NCBI GenBank assembly: GCA_031267485.1
Contig: JAIRYY010000268.1
Location: 1 to 7,483, forward strand
Source of the DNA: Tannerella sp.
GTDB taxonomy: Bacteria > Bacteroidota > Bacteroidia > Bacteroidales > Tannerellaceae
Direction: 5' to 3'
DNA length: 7,483 nt
A program made the translations under genes and the position numbers. The notes beneath the pieces were generated by a model that ran no database searches, was not told the DNA's origin, and saw only the letters and a list, made by a program, of their open reading frames with translations. Positions 1 through 6,626 of this stretch are shown here, piece after piece. Every line of letters starts with the position of its first letter. Positions within the stretch are counted from its first letter, which is position 1.

Positions 1-437
1 GTTATGATTTGGCTGTTATCACCCCAGTTTACGGTAAACGTTTCACCCGCTGTAGCCCGAACAGTTACGTTTTTGTTTACTCCTGTTTCGGCTTGCCACG
101 TAAATGTTATCCGGTCTTCTTCTTTAACGGTACACTCAATCCACTTGGCGTATAGCGTCATGTCGGAAGTTACCCCGTCGAAGTCAAACTTCCATTCATT
201 CGTCAGTTCCGCTTCCTTAAACCATGCCATAAATGTATATCCGCTGCGTGTTGGGTCATCGGGCTTGGTTGCCTTTTCACCTTCCCTTACTTTTTGAAGT
301 ACAACCATGCAGTCGTCGTCACCCGTCTCGAAGAAAACGGTAAATTCCTTCAGCTTGTCGTCATTCTCATTCTTATCGCATGACACAAGCGTTGTCGCAA
401 AAATCATGGTTACAATTGTAAGCAATATTCTTTTCAT
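1..437 (-). CDS. Lipoprotein with InlB-type B-repeat, BspA-like (3' end beyond window)
   Basis: Reading leftwards from ATG at 437-435, 145 codons stay open to the window edge, so the gene is cut by the window. Seen: residues 1-20 form a lipoprotein signal peptide (MKRILL, hydrophobic core, lipobox LVSC) with Cys20 as the predicted lipidated residue. The next residues, DKNENDD, are acidic; in Bacteroidota an acidic stretch just after the lipidated Cys resembles the lipoprotein export signal for surface display. Residues 32-99 match the Listeria/Bacteroides B-repeat pattern: a GxxxxKPxDPTRxGYTFxxWF core, then WKFDF and a closing TLYAKW. Residues 108-145 start a second beta-rich segment ending in VNWGDNS, like the WGDG-containing stretch of BspA-like surface proteins, so leucine-rich repeats may follow off the edge. 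Inference: a surface-exposed adhesin or scaffold of unknown ligand. It is transcribed away from dtd. The lipoprotein and B-repeat calls are firm; the function is not. Confidence 0.85.
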   Translation of the reverse strand, partial: MKRILLTIVTMIFATTLVSCDKNENDDKLKEFTVFFETGDDDCMVVLQKVREGEKATKPDDPTRSGYTFMAWFKEAELTNEWKFDFDGVTSDMTLYAKWIECTVKEEDRITFTWQAETGVNKNVTVRATAGETFTVNWGDNSQII

Positions 438-466
438 AAGCCGTTATGGTTTTGTTATTAGAAATG

Positions 467-474
467 CAAAGTTA
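467..474 (-). promoter_or_regulatory. Bacteroidota -7 element for the lipoprotein gene
   Basis: The minus strand reads TAACTTTG, a full match to the TAnnTTTG -7 consensus, ending 29 nt before the ATG at 437. This predicts a leader of roughly 20 nt. No clear TTG -33 element is seen at the expected 19-21 nt spacing, and no Shine-Dalgarno sequence precedes the start, as is usual in this phylum. Confidence 0.55.
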
Positions 475-526
475 ACATTTTGTATAATAAAACCCGTCAT
501 CCTGCCGTTTTTATCACATAATATTA

Positions 527-534
527 TATGGTTG
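527..534 (+). promoter_or_regulatory. Possible weak -7 element for dtd
   Basis: TATGGTTG matches TAnnTTTG with one mismatch and ends only 6 nt before the dtd ATG. If used, transcription would begin at or next to the start codon, giving a leaderless or nearly leaderless mRNA. No -33 TTG is seen; only a T-run lies at about the right place. The alternative is that dtd is read from elsewhere in the 438-540 divergent region, which has no better match on this strand. Confidence 0.2.
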
Positions 535-540
535 AAATAT

Positions 541-993
541 ATGAGAACAGTTATACAGCGGGTAAGACATGCTTCCGTCACAATTGACGGGCTGGTAAAA
601 TCGGAGATAGGGCAGGGTTTGTTAATCCTTGTAGGCATAGAAGACGCTGACGGTCAGGACGATATTGAGTGGCTGGCAAAAAAGATTGTGAATCTGCGCA
701 TCTTTGACGATGGGGTAGGGGTTATGAATCTCTCCGTTTCCGATATCGGAGGAGAAGTTCTTGTCGTGAGCCAGTTCACCCTCCATGCGATGGTAAAAAA
801 AGGGAACCGGCCGTCTTACATACGCGCCTCCAAGCCTGATATTGCGATTCCTCTGTACGAGTCTTTCTGTGAGGAAATGAGTCTTCAGATGGGGCGCCGG
901 GTGCAAACCGGCGTTTTTGGGGCGGATATGAAGGTCGAACTGTTGAACGACGGTCCGGTGACTATTTTCATTGATACCCGGAATAAGGAATAG
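541..993 (+). CDS. dtd: D-aminoacyl-tRNA deacylase (DTD)
   Basis: A 150-residue protein, the usual length for DTD. The family hydrolyses D-amino acids (for example D-Tyr) and glycine mischarged onto tRNA, acting as a cytoplasmic homodimer that keeps translation homochiral. Seen: the family start MRTVIQRVRHASV; the SQFTL motif at 77-81 with the conserved Thr80; KKGNRPSY at 86-93; TGVFGADM at 123-130; and the Gly-cisPro motif NDGPVT at 136-141, with Gly138-Pro139 forming the chirality-checking element. All hallmark residues are present. The frame stays open upstream to an ATG at 307, but those residues are antisense to the lipoprotein gene and absent from the family, so ATG 541 is chosen. It lies upstream of the MazG-deoC pair in the same direction, separated by 85 nt that contain a separate promoter. 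In related Bacteroidales I recall uvrC just upstream of dtd; here a divergent lipoprotein gene occupies that place. Confidence 0.96.
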   Translation: MRTVIQRVRHASVTIDGLVKSEIGQGLLILVGIEDADGQDDIEWLAKKIVNLRIFDDGVGVMNLSVSDIGGEVLVVSQFTLHAMVKKGNRPSYIRASKPDIAIPLYESFCEEMSLQMGRRVQTGVFGADMKVELLNDGPVTIFIDTRNKE

Positions 994-1016
994 CGGACGA
1001 TTTTTCGGTTTCAATA

Positions 1017-1047
1017 TTGCGAAATCCTTTTGCAATCGCTATATTTG
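1017..1047 (+). promoter_or_regulatory. Promoter of the MazG-deoC operon
   Basis: A perfect -7 element TATATTTG lies at 1040-1047, with TTG at 1017-1019 separated by 20 nt, the spacing expected for the Bacteroidota primary sigma factor. Transcription should start near 1052-1056, leaving a leader of about 25 nt before the ATG at 1079. The leader is A/T-rich with no Shine-Dalgarno sequence. This is the best-formed promoter in the window. Confidence 0.75.
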
Positions 1048-1078
1048 CACGGATTTTTGTTTATAAAAGATTGATAAT

Positions 1079-1411
1079 ATGGATAATTTAACCATAAAAG
1101 GAGCACAGGTTCTTGTGGACGAGTGGATTAAATCGTATGGCGTGCGTTATTTCAACGAATTAACGAACATGGCTGTTCTCACCGAGGAAGTAGGGGAACT
1201 GGCACGTGTCATTGTCCGTACTTACGGAGAGCAATCGTTTAAAGAGAGCGATAAAAACAGGGAGCTGGGCGATGAAATGGCAGATGTGCTGTGGGTTTTG
1301 ATTTGTCTGGCCAATCAGACGGGAGTAGACCTTACGGAGGCATTTGAAAAAAACCTGAAGAAAAAAACGGAGCGTGACAGCGAACGCCATAAAAACAACG
1401 CAAAATTATAG
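1079..1411 (+). CDS. Single-domain MazG-type nucleotide pyrophosphohydrolase
   Basis: A 110-residue, all-alpha NTP pyrophosphohydrolase of the MazG superfamily, which cleaves (d)NTPs to the monophosphate and pyrophosphate with bound Mg2+. Seen: the metal-binding signature EExxE at 36-40 (EEVGE), followed after about 25 residues by ExxD at 66-69 (EMAD) within RELGDEMADVLW. These are the four-helix acidic residues that hold the metal. The length fits one MazG domain, unlike the two-domain E. coli MazG. The C-terminal tail (about 93-110) is lysine/charge-rich and probably disordered. ATG 1079 gives the family-like N-terminus and lies just after the promoter. The stop is 2 nt before the deoC start, so the two genes are almost certainly co-transcribed. 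Inference: removal of unwanted nucleotides next to a deoxyribose-salvage enzyme. The preferred substrate cannot be read from sequence. Confidence 0.9.
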   Translation: MDNLTIKGAQVLVDEWIKSYGVRYFNELTNMAVLTEEVGELARVIVRTYGEQSFKESDKNRELGDEMADVLWVLICLANQTGVDLTEAFEKNLKKKTERDSERHKNNAKL

Positions 1412-1413
1412 AT

Positions 1414-2382
1414 ATGGAACATAACGGACAAAACAGATTAAGCATGGAAAATGATGAATGGAACGGATTGGACGGGGAGCATGGCGGATTTGAAGCGGGA
1501 CACGCTCATTCGGAGGTTGACAGGTATAGGGAAACATTCGGCAAGTTTTCTTCACTGCCGCCGGATAAAGACGTTTCGTTAACTGTAAATGCCTTATTGG
1601 AGAGGCATTTCAGGGAAAATTTCACCCCGGAGGCGTTAAAAAAGATACACGGATGTATTGACCTGGCCATACTGACAAGCATTGATACAAAGGAAAGTGT
1701 TTGGGAAATTGTTGATAATGTGGTGAATAATTACGAAGGACAGCGTCCCGACGTTCCCAACATTGCGGCGATATGCGTGTTTCCACTGTTTGTCGATACC
1801 GTCAAACAGGCTTTGACGGCACAGGGTGTGACGATTGCGTCGGTAGCGGGAGGGTTCCCCTCGTCGCAGACTTTTACGGAGATAAAAGTTGCGGAAACAG
1901 CCATGGCCGTTATGGCGGGCGCCGAAGAAATCGATGTGGTAATGAACCTGGGATATTTTCTGGAGGAAGAATACGAGGCGTTGACGGACGAGCTGAGTGA
2001 GATAAAAGACAGTTGCCGCGACGCGAAACTTAAGGTTATTCTCGAGACCGGGGCGCTTGCAGTTGTTGAAAATATACGGAAAGCCACGATTCTTGCCGTT
2101 TATTCCGGCGCTGATTTTGTCAAGACCTCTACCGGCAAAGGCTATCCCGGAGCCACGCCCGAAGCCGTTTATACCATGTGTAAAGTTCTCCGGGAGTACG
2201 CCGGGATGTGCGGGCGGAAAGTCGGCATAAAAATTTCCGGAGGGGTAAAAACTGCCGAAGACGCGGTGCGCTATTACACGATTGTAAAGGAAACGCTGGG
2301 CGATGAATGGATTCATAAGGATTTGTTCCGGATTGGAGCCAGCAGCCTTGTCGGCGATATTGAAAAAAGACTTGGCGAGTAA
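1414..2382 (+). CDS. deoC: Deoxyribose-phosphate aldolase with N-terminal extension
   Basis: A 322-residue class I aldolase (DERA) that reversibly splits 2-deoxy-D-ribose 5-phosphate into glyceraldehyde 3-phosphate and acetaldehyde, the last step of deoxynucleoside catabolism in the cytoplasm. Seen: a TIM-barrel sequence with CIDLAIL at 81-87 (Asp83), VAGGFPSSQT at 144-153, EIDVV at 172-176 (Asp174, matching E. coli Asp102), FVKTSTGKG at 235-243 (Lys237, the Schiff-base lysine matching E. coli Lys167) and GIKISGGVK at 271-279 (Lys273, matching Lys201). The catalytic set is complete. Family similarity, as I remember Bacteroides homologues, begins near VDRYRE at 35-40. Residues 1-34 are a His/Gly/Glu-rich extension without recognisable fold. 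An internal ATG at 1444 (Met11) would shorten it; no start codon sits at the homology boundary. It is second in an operon with the MazG gene. The stop lies 2 nt from the end of the convergent polyprenyl synthase gene. Confidence 0.96.
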   Translation: MEHNGQNRLSMENDEWNGLDGEHGGFEAGHAHSEVDRYRETFGKFSSLPPDKDVSLTVNALLERHFRENFTPEALKKIHGCIDLAILTSIDTKESVWEIVDNVVNNYEGQRPDVPNIAAICVFPLFVDTVKQALTAQGVTIASVAGGFPSSQTFTEIKVAETAMAVMAGAEEIDVVMNLGYFLEEEYEALTDELSEIKDSCRDAKLKVILETGALAVVENIRKATILAVYSGADFVKTSTGKGYPGATPEAVYTMCKVLREYAGMCGRKVGIKISGGVKTAEDAVRYYTIVKETLGDEWIHKDLFRIGASSLVGDIEKRLGE

Positions 2383-2384
2383 AA

Positions 2385-3359
2385 TCAATTGATGCGTTCG
2401 GCAAAATAGTCGGCCAGCAAAAGCAAACTGTTGCGGGCGTCCGATTCGGGGAAGCTGTTGATGATTTCAACGGCTTTCTGTTTATATTCCCGGAGGCGAT
2501 TCTCGGCGTATTCGATGCCGCCCTGCCGTTTTGCGAAAGTGATTAACGCGGCCACATTTGTGGGGGTAAAATCCTGCCGGGATATGATTTCCATGTAATG
2601 GGCCGATTCTTTTTCGGGGGCTGTCTGCAGCGCATGGAGGAGCGGCAGTGTGATTTTTCCCTCGCGGATGTCGTTTCCGGTAGGTTTCCCGATGTTCAAA
2701 TCGTCGTAGTAATCAAATATATCGTCTTTTATCTGGAAACAGTAGCCTAAATATTTGCCGAACAGATGACATTTTTTCACCGTTTCCGGGGAAGCGCTGA
2801 CGGAAATAGCGCCAAGTTCGGAACATGCGGAGATTAAAGTGGCTGTTTTTTTGTTAATCATGTGAAGATAATCCTCTTCGTTTACGGAATGTTTTTCCGC
2901 GTTGTCAAGCTGCATGAGTTCCCCTTCCGACAGTTCGCGGCAGACTTTCGCGACCGTTTTTATGATGGTGATGTCACCCGTTTCCGCCGCGCGCAAAATC
3001 ATGCCGGCCAGGATGTAATCGCCCGTCAGCACGGCAATGCGATTGTCGAAGATGGCATTAAGGGATGCCACTCCGCGGCGATGCTTCGTTTCGTCCACCA
3101 CGTCGTCGTGGATAAGGGTCGTTGTATGCAGCGCTTCGATAATAACGGCCGCCTCTTTCGTTAATTTTGTCGGAGTTCCGCATGCTTTGGCCGTCAGCAG
3201 CAGCAGCAGGGGGCGTATATGCTTCCCGTTGGAACGTAAAACCTGCTCAATCGCGGATTGCAAAAGCGGGGCCTCGCTGTGAATCACGTTCGAAAAGTCC
3301 GCCTTAAACTGTTCAAATTCAGGAGATACGGGATTTGCTATTTGTAGTCTGTCTATCAT
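2385..3359 (-). CDS. ispB: Long-chain trans-polyprenyl diphosphate synthase
   Basis: A 324-residue all-alpha prenyltransferase that condenses isopentenyl diphosphate onto an allylic diphosphate. In Bacteroidales such enzymes supply the side chain of menaquinone. Seen: GKHIRP at 45-50; first aspartate-rich motif DDVVD at 85-89 in LIHDDVVDE; GDY at 113-115; Lys170-Lys171-Thr172 before the mid-barrel helix; second aspartate-rich motif DDIFD at 212-216 in QIKDDIFDY; and GNDIREGKITLP at 228-239. Both metal-binding motifs are complete. The fourth and fifth residues before the first motif are Thr81 and Thr80, small rather than aromatic, which argues for a long product (octaprenyl range or longer) and against farnesyl or geranylgeranyl diphosphate synthase. 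Exact chain length is not readable, so the symbol means ispB-like. ATG 3359 gives the normal family N-terminus. The gene diverges from polA and converges on deoC with a 2-nt gap and no visible terminator between them. Confidence 0.92.
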   Translation of the reverse strand: MIDRLQIANPVSPEFEQFKADFSNVIHSEAPLLQSAIEQVLRSNGKHIRPLLLLLTAKACGTPTKLTKEAAVIIEALHTTTLIHDDVVDETKHRRGVASLNAIFDNRIAVLTGDYILAGMILRAAETGDITIIKTVAKVCRELSEGELMQLDNAEKHSVNEEDYLHMINKKTATLISACSELGAISVSASPETVKKCHLFGKYLGYCFQIKDDIFDYYDDLNIGKPTGNDIREGKITLPLLHALQTAPEKESAHYMEIISRQDFTPTNVAALITFAKRQGGIEYAENRLREYKQKAVEIINSFPESDARNSLLLLADYFAERIN

Positions 3360-3378
3360 CTTGCTCTTTAATCAGGTG

Positions 3379-3386
3379 CAAATATA
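3379..3386 (-). promoter_or_regulatory. -7 element for the polyprenyl synthase gene
   Basis: The minus strand reads TATATTTG, a perfect match, ending 19 nt before the ATG at 3359, so the leader should be only about 12 nt. Upstream on the same strand, where a -33 element would lie, there is a T-run (A-run 3407-3414 on the plus strand) rather than TTG. A plus-strand match TATGTTTG sits at 3392-3399, 6 nt further out and pointing towards polA, so the two elements are nearly back to back. Confidence 0.65.
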
Positions 3387-3501
3387 GCCCCTATGTTTGT
3401 AATCTGAAAAAAAAGAGAAATAAAAAAGTATAAGCAAAGCGTATTTCGTCGCGCGGATATGAACTATTTGACAAAAGATAATGCGGGTTGTCATTATTTT
3501 T

Positions 3502-3509
3502 TATATTTT
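3502..3509 (+). promoter_or_regulatory. Probable polA -7 element
   Basis: TATATTTT is one mismatch from TAnnTTTG (final T for G) and lies 46 nt before the polA ATG at 3556, giving a leader of about 40 nt that is A-rich near the start. No TTG sits at the ideal distance: one at 3488-3490 is too close and TTTG at 3467-3470 too far. The alternative is the perfect -7 match at 3392-3399, which would give a leader of about 150 nt but also lacks a -33 element. Confidence 0.35.
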
Positions 3510-3555
3510 TACGCGTTGAAATCGAACTTGCATTAAAACAATAACAAACTACCGT

Positions 3556-6375
3556 ATGAAACTATTACTGATTGATGCTTACGCGCTCATTTACCGTTCT
3601 TATTACGCTTTCATCAAAAATCCGCGAATTAATTCCAAAGGAGTGAACACTTCCGCCGTTTTCGGATTTGTAAATACGCTCGAAGACGTCATGCGCCGGG
3701 TGAATCCCACACATGTCGCCGTCGGGTTTGACCCTCCCGGACCGACATTTCGCCATGAAGCGTTCGTGGAATACAAGGCGCAGCGCGAGGAAACGCCGGA
3801 AGTCATACGCGAATCGGCGCCGGTGATACGGAACATCATTGACGCGTACCGGATTCCGATTCTGGAAGTCCCGCGCTATGAAGCGGACGATGTCATCGGC
3901 ACGATCTCCAGGCTGGCGGAAAGGGACGGATTTGACGTGTATATGATGACGCCGGACAAGGATTACGGCCAGCTCGTTTCCGAACATGTTTTCCAGTACC
4001 GCCCGAAGTTCGGAGGCGATTATGAGACGCTGGGCGTCCCGGAAGTGCTGGAAAAATACGGTCTGACGTCGGTCGGCCAGATGATTGATTTATTGGGACT
4101 GATGGGCGATGTGTCGGATAACATCCCGGGCTGTCCGGGAGTGGGAGAGAAGACGGCGCAAAAACTGCTGGCCGCGTTCGGCTCGGTTGAAAACCTGCTG
4201 GCCAACACCGGACAGATCAAGGGCAGCCTCCGGGATCGGCTGGATGAAAACGCGGAAAAAATCCGGTTTTCAAAATTTCTGGCGACGATTGTAACGGATG
4301 TCCCCATTCGTTTTGATGCGGCGTCGTGCATCCGTGAAAAACCGGATGAAAATCGCCTGGCTGAAATTTACAGGGAACTGGAGTTTATTTCCTTTTTGGC
4401 AAAAATGGGGGTTGACGGACGGAATCAGCCGGAGAAGAAAAAAGTGGCCGGACACAAACCGGAGGGCGTACAGCTTTCTCTTTTCGACGGGAACGGGGAT
4501 GTCTTTGAGAATGAAATATTGCCGGACGACGGGACGGATTTTTCGGAAGATTCGATTCTCAGGGACTTGACGACGCTCCCGCACACCTATTATCTGGCTG
4601 ACAGTGAAGATAAAATATCCGAGCTGGTGCGTGTTCTGGAAAGCCGGCCGTCGTTTGCCTTTGATACGGAAACGGACGGGATGAATCCAATTTCGGCGAA
4701 ACTCGTCGGGATGTCATTTGCGGTAAGGGAACGGGAAGCCTGGTACGTCCCGACGCCCGACTCAATGGACGATGCGGTGAAAATTGTTTCGCGCTTTGCC
4801 GGAGCGCTCGAAAACCGGCAGATTGAAAAAGTCGGGCAGAACATCAAATTCGATATGCTTGTGTTGCGGAAATATGGCGTGCGTCTGGGAGGGCCTCTGT
4901 TCGACACCATGATTGCACATTATCTTATCAATCCCGAACTGCGTCACGGGATGGACTATCTGTCGGAGACGTATTTGAACTACAAACCGGTTCCCATCGA
5001 GTCGCTCATTGGCGCGAGGGGACGGAATCAGCTTTCGATGCGTGACGTGACGGTCGAAAAAGTCGCCGAATATGCGGCGGAGGATGCGGACGTGACGCTG
5101 CGGCTGAAGAATTTTTTTGAGCCGAAGCTAAAGGAAAATGCGGTGGAATCGTTGTTTTATGATATAGAAATGCCGCTGGTCTACGTGCTTGCGGAGATGG
5201 AATATACCGGCGTTAAGCTCGATACCGGCGCCCTCAGCCAGTATTCGGTGGTACTTACGGAGAAGCTGCATGCCCTGGAGCAGGAAATATACGCGCTTGC
5301 CGGCATGGAATTTAACATAAATTCTACCAGGCAGGTAGGAGATGTGCTGTTTGAAAACCTGAAAATTACCGATGAAAAGGTAAAAAAAACCAAAACCGGC
5401 GGGTTCAGCACGAGCGAGGAAACGCTGGAAAAACTGCGGCACAAACACCCGGTAATCGGCAAACTGCTTGATTACCGCGGCATAAAAAAACTGCTGGGCA
5501 CCTATATCGATGCGTTGCCCAGGCTGATAAATCCCGTAACGGGGAAGATACATACGTCATTCAACCAGACGGTGACCTCGACCGGACGCCTGAGTTCCAC
5601 CAGCCCCAACCTCCAGAATATCCCCGTCCGCGATGATTTGGGGCGCGAAATACGCAAGGCCTTCATTGCCGACAACGACGAATGTGTGTTTTTCTCGGCG
5701 GATTATTCGCAGATAGAGCTTCGCGTAATGGCGCATATAAGCCGGGATAAAAATATGATAGACGCTTTCATCAACGGCGCGGATATTCATGCGGCGACGG
5801 CCGCCCGGATTTACGGCGTCTCCGATGAAAACGTCACATCGGACATGCGGCGCAAGGCGAAAACGGCCAACTTCGGCATTATTTATGGCATATCGGTCTT
5901 CGGCCTGGCCGAACGCCTTGCGATTCCGAGGGCGGAAGCGAAGGAACTCATCAGCGGCTATTTCAAAACCTATCCGCGCGTCCATGAATTTATGGACGAG
6001 AGCATCCGCTCCGCGCGCGAAAAGGGATATGTCGAGACGCTCTACAACAGGCGCCGCTATCTGCCGGACATCCACTCCGCCAATGCGGTCGTGAGGGGAT
6101 ATGCCGAGCGGAACGCCATTAATGCGCCTGTTCAGGGAAGCGCCGCCGACATCATCAAGGTAGCGATGGTGAATATCTACCGCCGTTTCGAGGTGGAATC
6201 CCTCAGAAGCCGGATGATTCTGCAGGTGCACGACGAGTTGAATTTCAACGTCTATGGCGACGAACTGGAAACGGTTCGCAAAATCGTGCTGGAGGAAATG
6301 GAGGGCGCCATCGCGCTGCTGGTTCCGCTGATTGCCGACTGCGGCGAGGGTCGCAACTGGCTCGAAGCGCACTGA
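3556..6375 (+). CDS. polA: DNA polymerase I (5' nuclease, 3'-5' exonuclease, polymerase)
   Basis: 939 residues, a full-length Pol I for Okazaki-fragment maturation and gap-filling repair. Residues 1 to about 290 are the FEN-like 5' nuclease: Asp7, YEADD at 108-112, TPDKD at 132-136, GDVSDNIPG at 184-192 and the helix-hairpin-helix GVGEKTA at 195-201. Residues about 340-530 are the 3'-5' exonuclease with all catalytic residues: Asp370 and Glu372 (FDTETDG), Asp433 (IKFDML), Tyr506 and Asp510 (YAAED), so proofreading should be active. Residues about 535-939 are the polymerase: TSTGRLSSTSPNLQNIP at 674-690; motif A DYSQIELR with Asp716; motif B RRKAKTANFGIIYG with Arg765, Lys769, Phe773 and Tyr777; motif C QVHDE with His892, Asp893 and Glu894. 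Phe773 matches E. coli Phe762, the dideoxynucleotide-discriminating form. The variable linker (about 290-340) contains QLSLF at 306-310, a consensus sliding-clamp-binding peptide. ATG 3556 gives the expected MKLLLIDAYALIYR start. The frame is unbroken. Confidence 0.98.
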   Translation: MKLLLIDAYALIYRSYYAFIKNPRINSKGVNTSAVFGFVNTLEDVMRRVNPTHVAVGFDPPGPTFRHEAFVEYKAQREETPEVIRESAPVIRNIIDAYRIPILEVPRYEADDVIGTISRLAERDGFDVYMMTPDKDYGQLVSEHVFQYRPKFGGDYETLGVPEVLEKYGLTSVGQMIDLLGLMGDVSDNIPGCPGVGEKTAQKLLAAFGSVENLLANTGQIKGSLRDRLDENAEKIRFSKFLATIVTDVPIRFDAASCIREKPDENRLAEIYRELEFISFLAKMGVDGRNQPEKKKVAGHKPEGVQLSLFDGNGDVFENEILPDDGTDFSEDSILRDLTTLPHTYYLADSEDKISELVRVLESRPSFAFDTETDGMNPISAKLVGMSFAVREREAWYVPTPDSMDDAVKIVSRFAGALENRQIEKVGQNIKFDMLVLRKYGVRLGGPLFDTMIAHYLINPELRHGMDYLSETYLNYKPVPIESLIGARGRNQLSMRDVTVEKVAEYAAEDADVTLRLKNFFEPKLKENAVESLFYDIEMPLVYVLAEMEYTGVKLDTGALSQYSVVLTEKLHALEQEIYALAGMEFNINSTRQVGDVLFENLKITDEKVKKTKTGGFSTSEETLEKLRHKHPVIGKLLDYRGIKKLLGTYIDALPRLINPVTGKIHTSFNQTVTSTGRLSSTSPNLQNIPVRDDLGREIRKAFIADNDECVFFSADYSQIELRVMAHISRDKNMIDAFINGADIHAATAARIYGVSDENVTSDMRRKAKTANFGIIYGISVFGLAERLAIPRAEAKELISGYFKTYPRVHEFMDESIRSAREKGYVETLYNRRRYLPDIHSANAVVRGYAERNAINAPVQGSAADIIKVAMVNIYRRFEVESLRSRMILQVHDELNFNVYGDELETVRKIVLEEMEGAIALLVPLIADCGEGRNWLEAH

Positions 6376-6398
6376 ACGGAAATTTTTTCCCGTTTTTT
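6375..6398 (+). terminator. Weak intrinsic terminator after polA
   Basis: AACGG(AAA) at 6375-6382 pairs with (TTT)CCGTT at 6386-6394 with one bulged C, and the T-run continues to 6398. The stem is short and has only three G/C pairs, so it is a plausible but weak terminator starting at the last base of the polA stop codon. Confidence 0.4.
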
Positions 6399-6399
6399 A

Positions 6400-6428
6400 T
6401 TGCGGATAAAAAGAACGGCATATATTTG
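6400..6428 (+). promoter_or_regulatory. Promoter downstream of polA
   Basis: A perfect -7 element TATATTTG lies at 6421-6428, with TTG at 6400-6402 and an 18-nt spacer, slightly shorter than ideal. Predicted start is near 6433-6437. It points into a region without a full gene: the first reading frame met is the 16-codon yicC-like fragment at 6487. It therefore looks like the original yicC promoter, or the promoter of an untranslated RNA. Confidence 0.55.
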
Positions 6429-6486
6429 TCGCCATTATCCTGTGCGGTATTTTTTTTGAGTGCGGATATAAATAGAAAAACAGGTA

Positions 6487-6537
6487 ATGGACAGTATGAC
6501 TGGTTTCGGTAAAAAAATATTCCCCGTTTTGGTTTAA
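6487..6537 (+). pseudogene. yicC: Remnant of the yicC/yloC 5' end (16 codons)
   Basis: From ATG 6487 the frame reads MDSMTGFGKKIFPVLV and stops at 6535-6537. Proteins of the YicC/YloC endoribonuclease family (about 290 residues, cleaving RNA in bacteria) begin M-x-x-SMTGFG(K/R), so residues 3-9 here match the family signature. After Lys9-Lys10 the similarity ends, and none of the three frames downstream continues it. A run of seven A at 6511-6517 marks the breakpoint. The perfect promoter at 6421-6428 and a roughly 50-nt leader are where a yicC promoter and leader would be. Inference: the promoter and first codons of yicC survive and the rest was deleted or displaced, possibly with the palindromic elements that follow. 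The match rests on a few residues, so chance similarity is possible. Confidence 0.45.
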
Positions 6538-6626
6538 TCAACACTCCTGCATTGGTTAATTCCGATTATTTGTTAGAGAAAGATGAGCAGGCGTATATCC
6601 ACATATTTTTTTTCGCCATTCCTGCG

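Noticed and set aside
4..297. Plus-strand open frame of 97 codons
   Set aside because: It lies opposite the lipoprotein gene, whose minus-strand frame has a clear signal peptide and B-repeat; this frame is its Ser/Val-rich shadow.
307..540. Upstream in-frame extension of dtd to an ATG at 307
   Set aside because: It would overlap the start and promoter of the lipoprotein gene, has no family similarity, and DTD proteins begin at MRTVIQRV, which is ATG 541.
1636..2388. Long minus-strand frame of 250 codons opposite deoC
   Set aside because: deoC on the plus strand has every catalytic residue; the antisense frame shows no domain pattern.
5381..5400. Possible frameshift at an A-run in polA
   Set aside because: The reading frame is continuous through the run and domain order and residue spacing agree with E. 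coli Pol I (constant offset of 11 from motif A to C).
5557..6372. Long minus-strand frame of 271 codons opposite the polymerase domain
   Set aside because: It is antisense to the motif A-B-C region of PolA, which is certainly coding, and has no recognisable domain.
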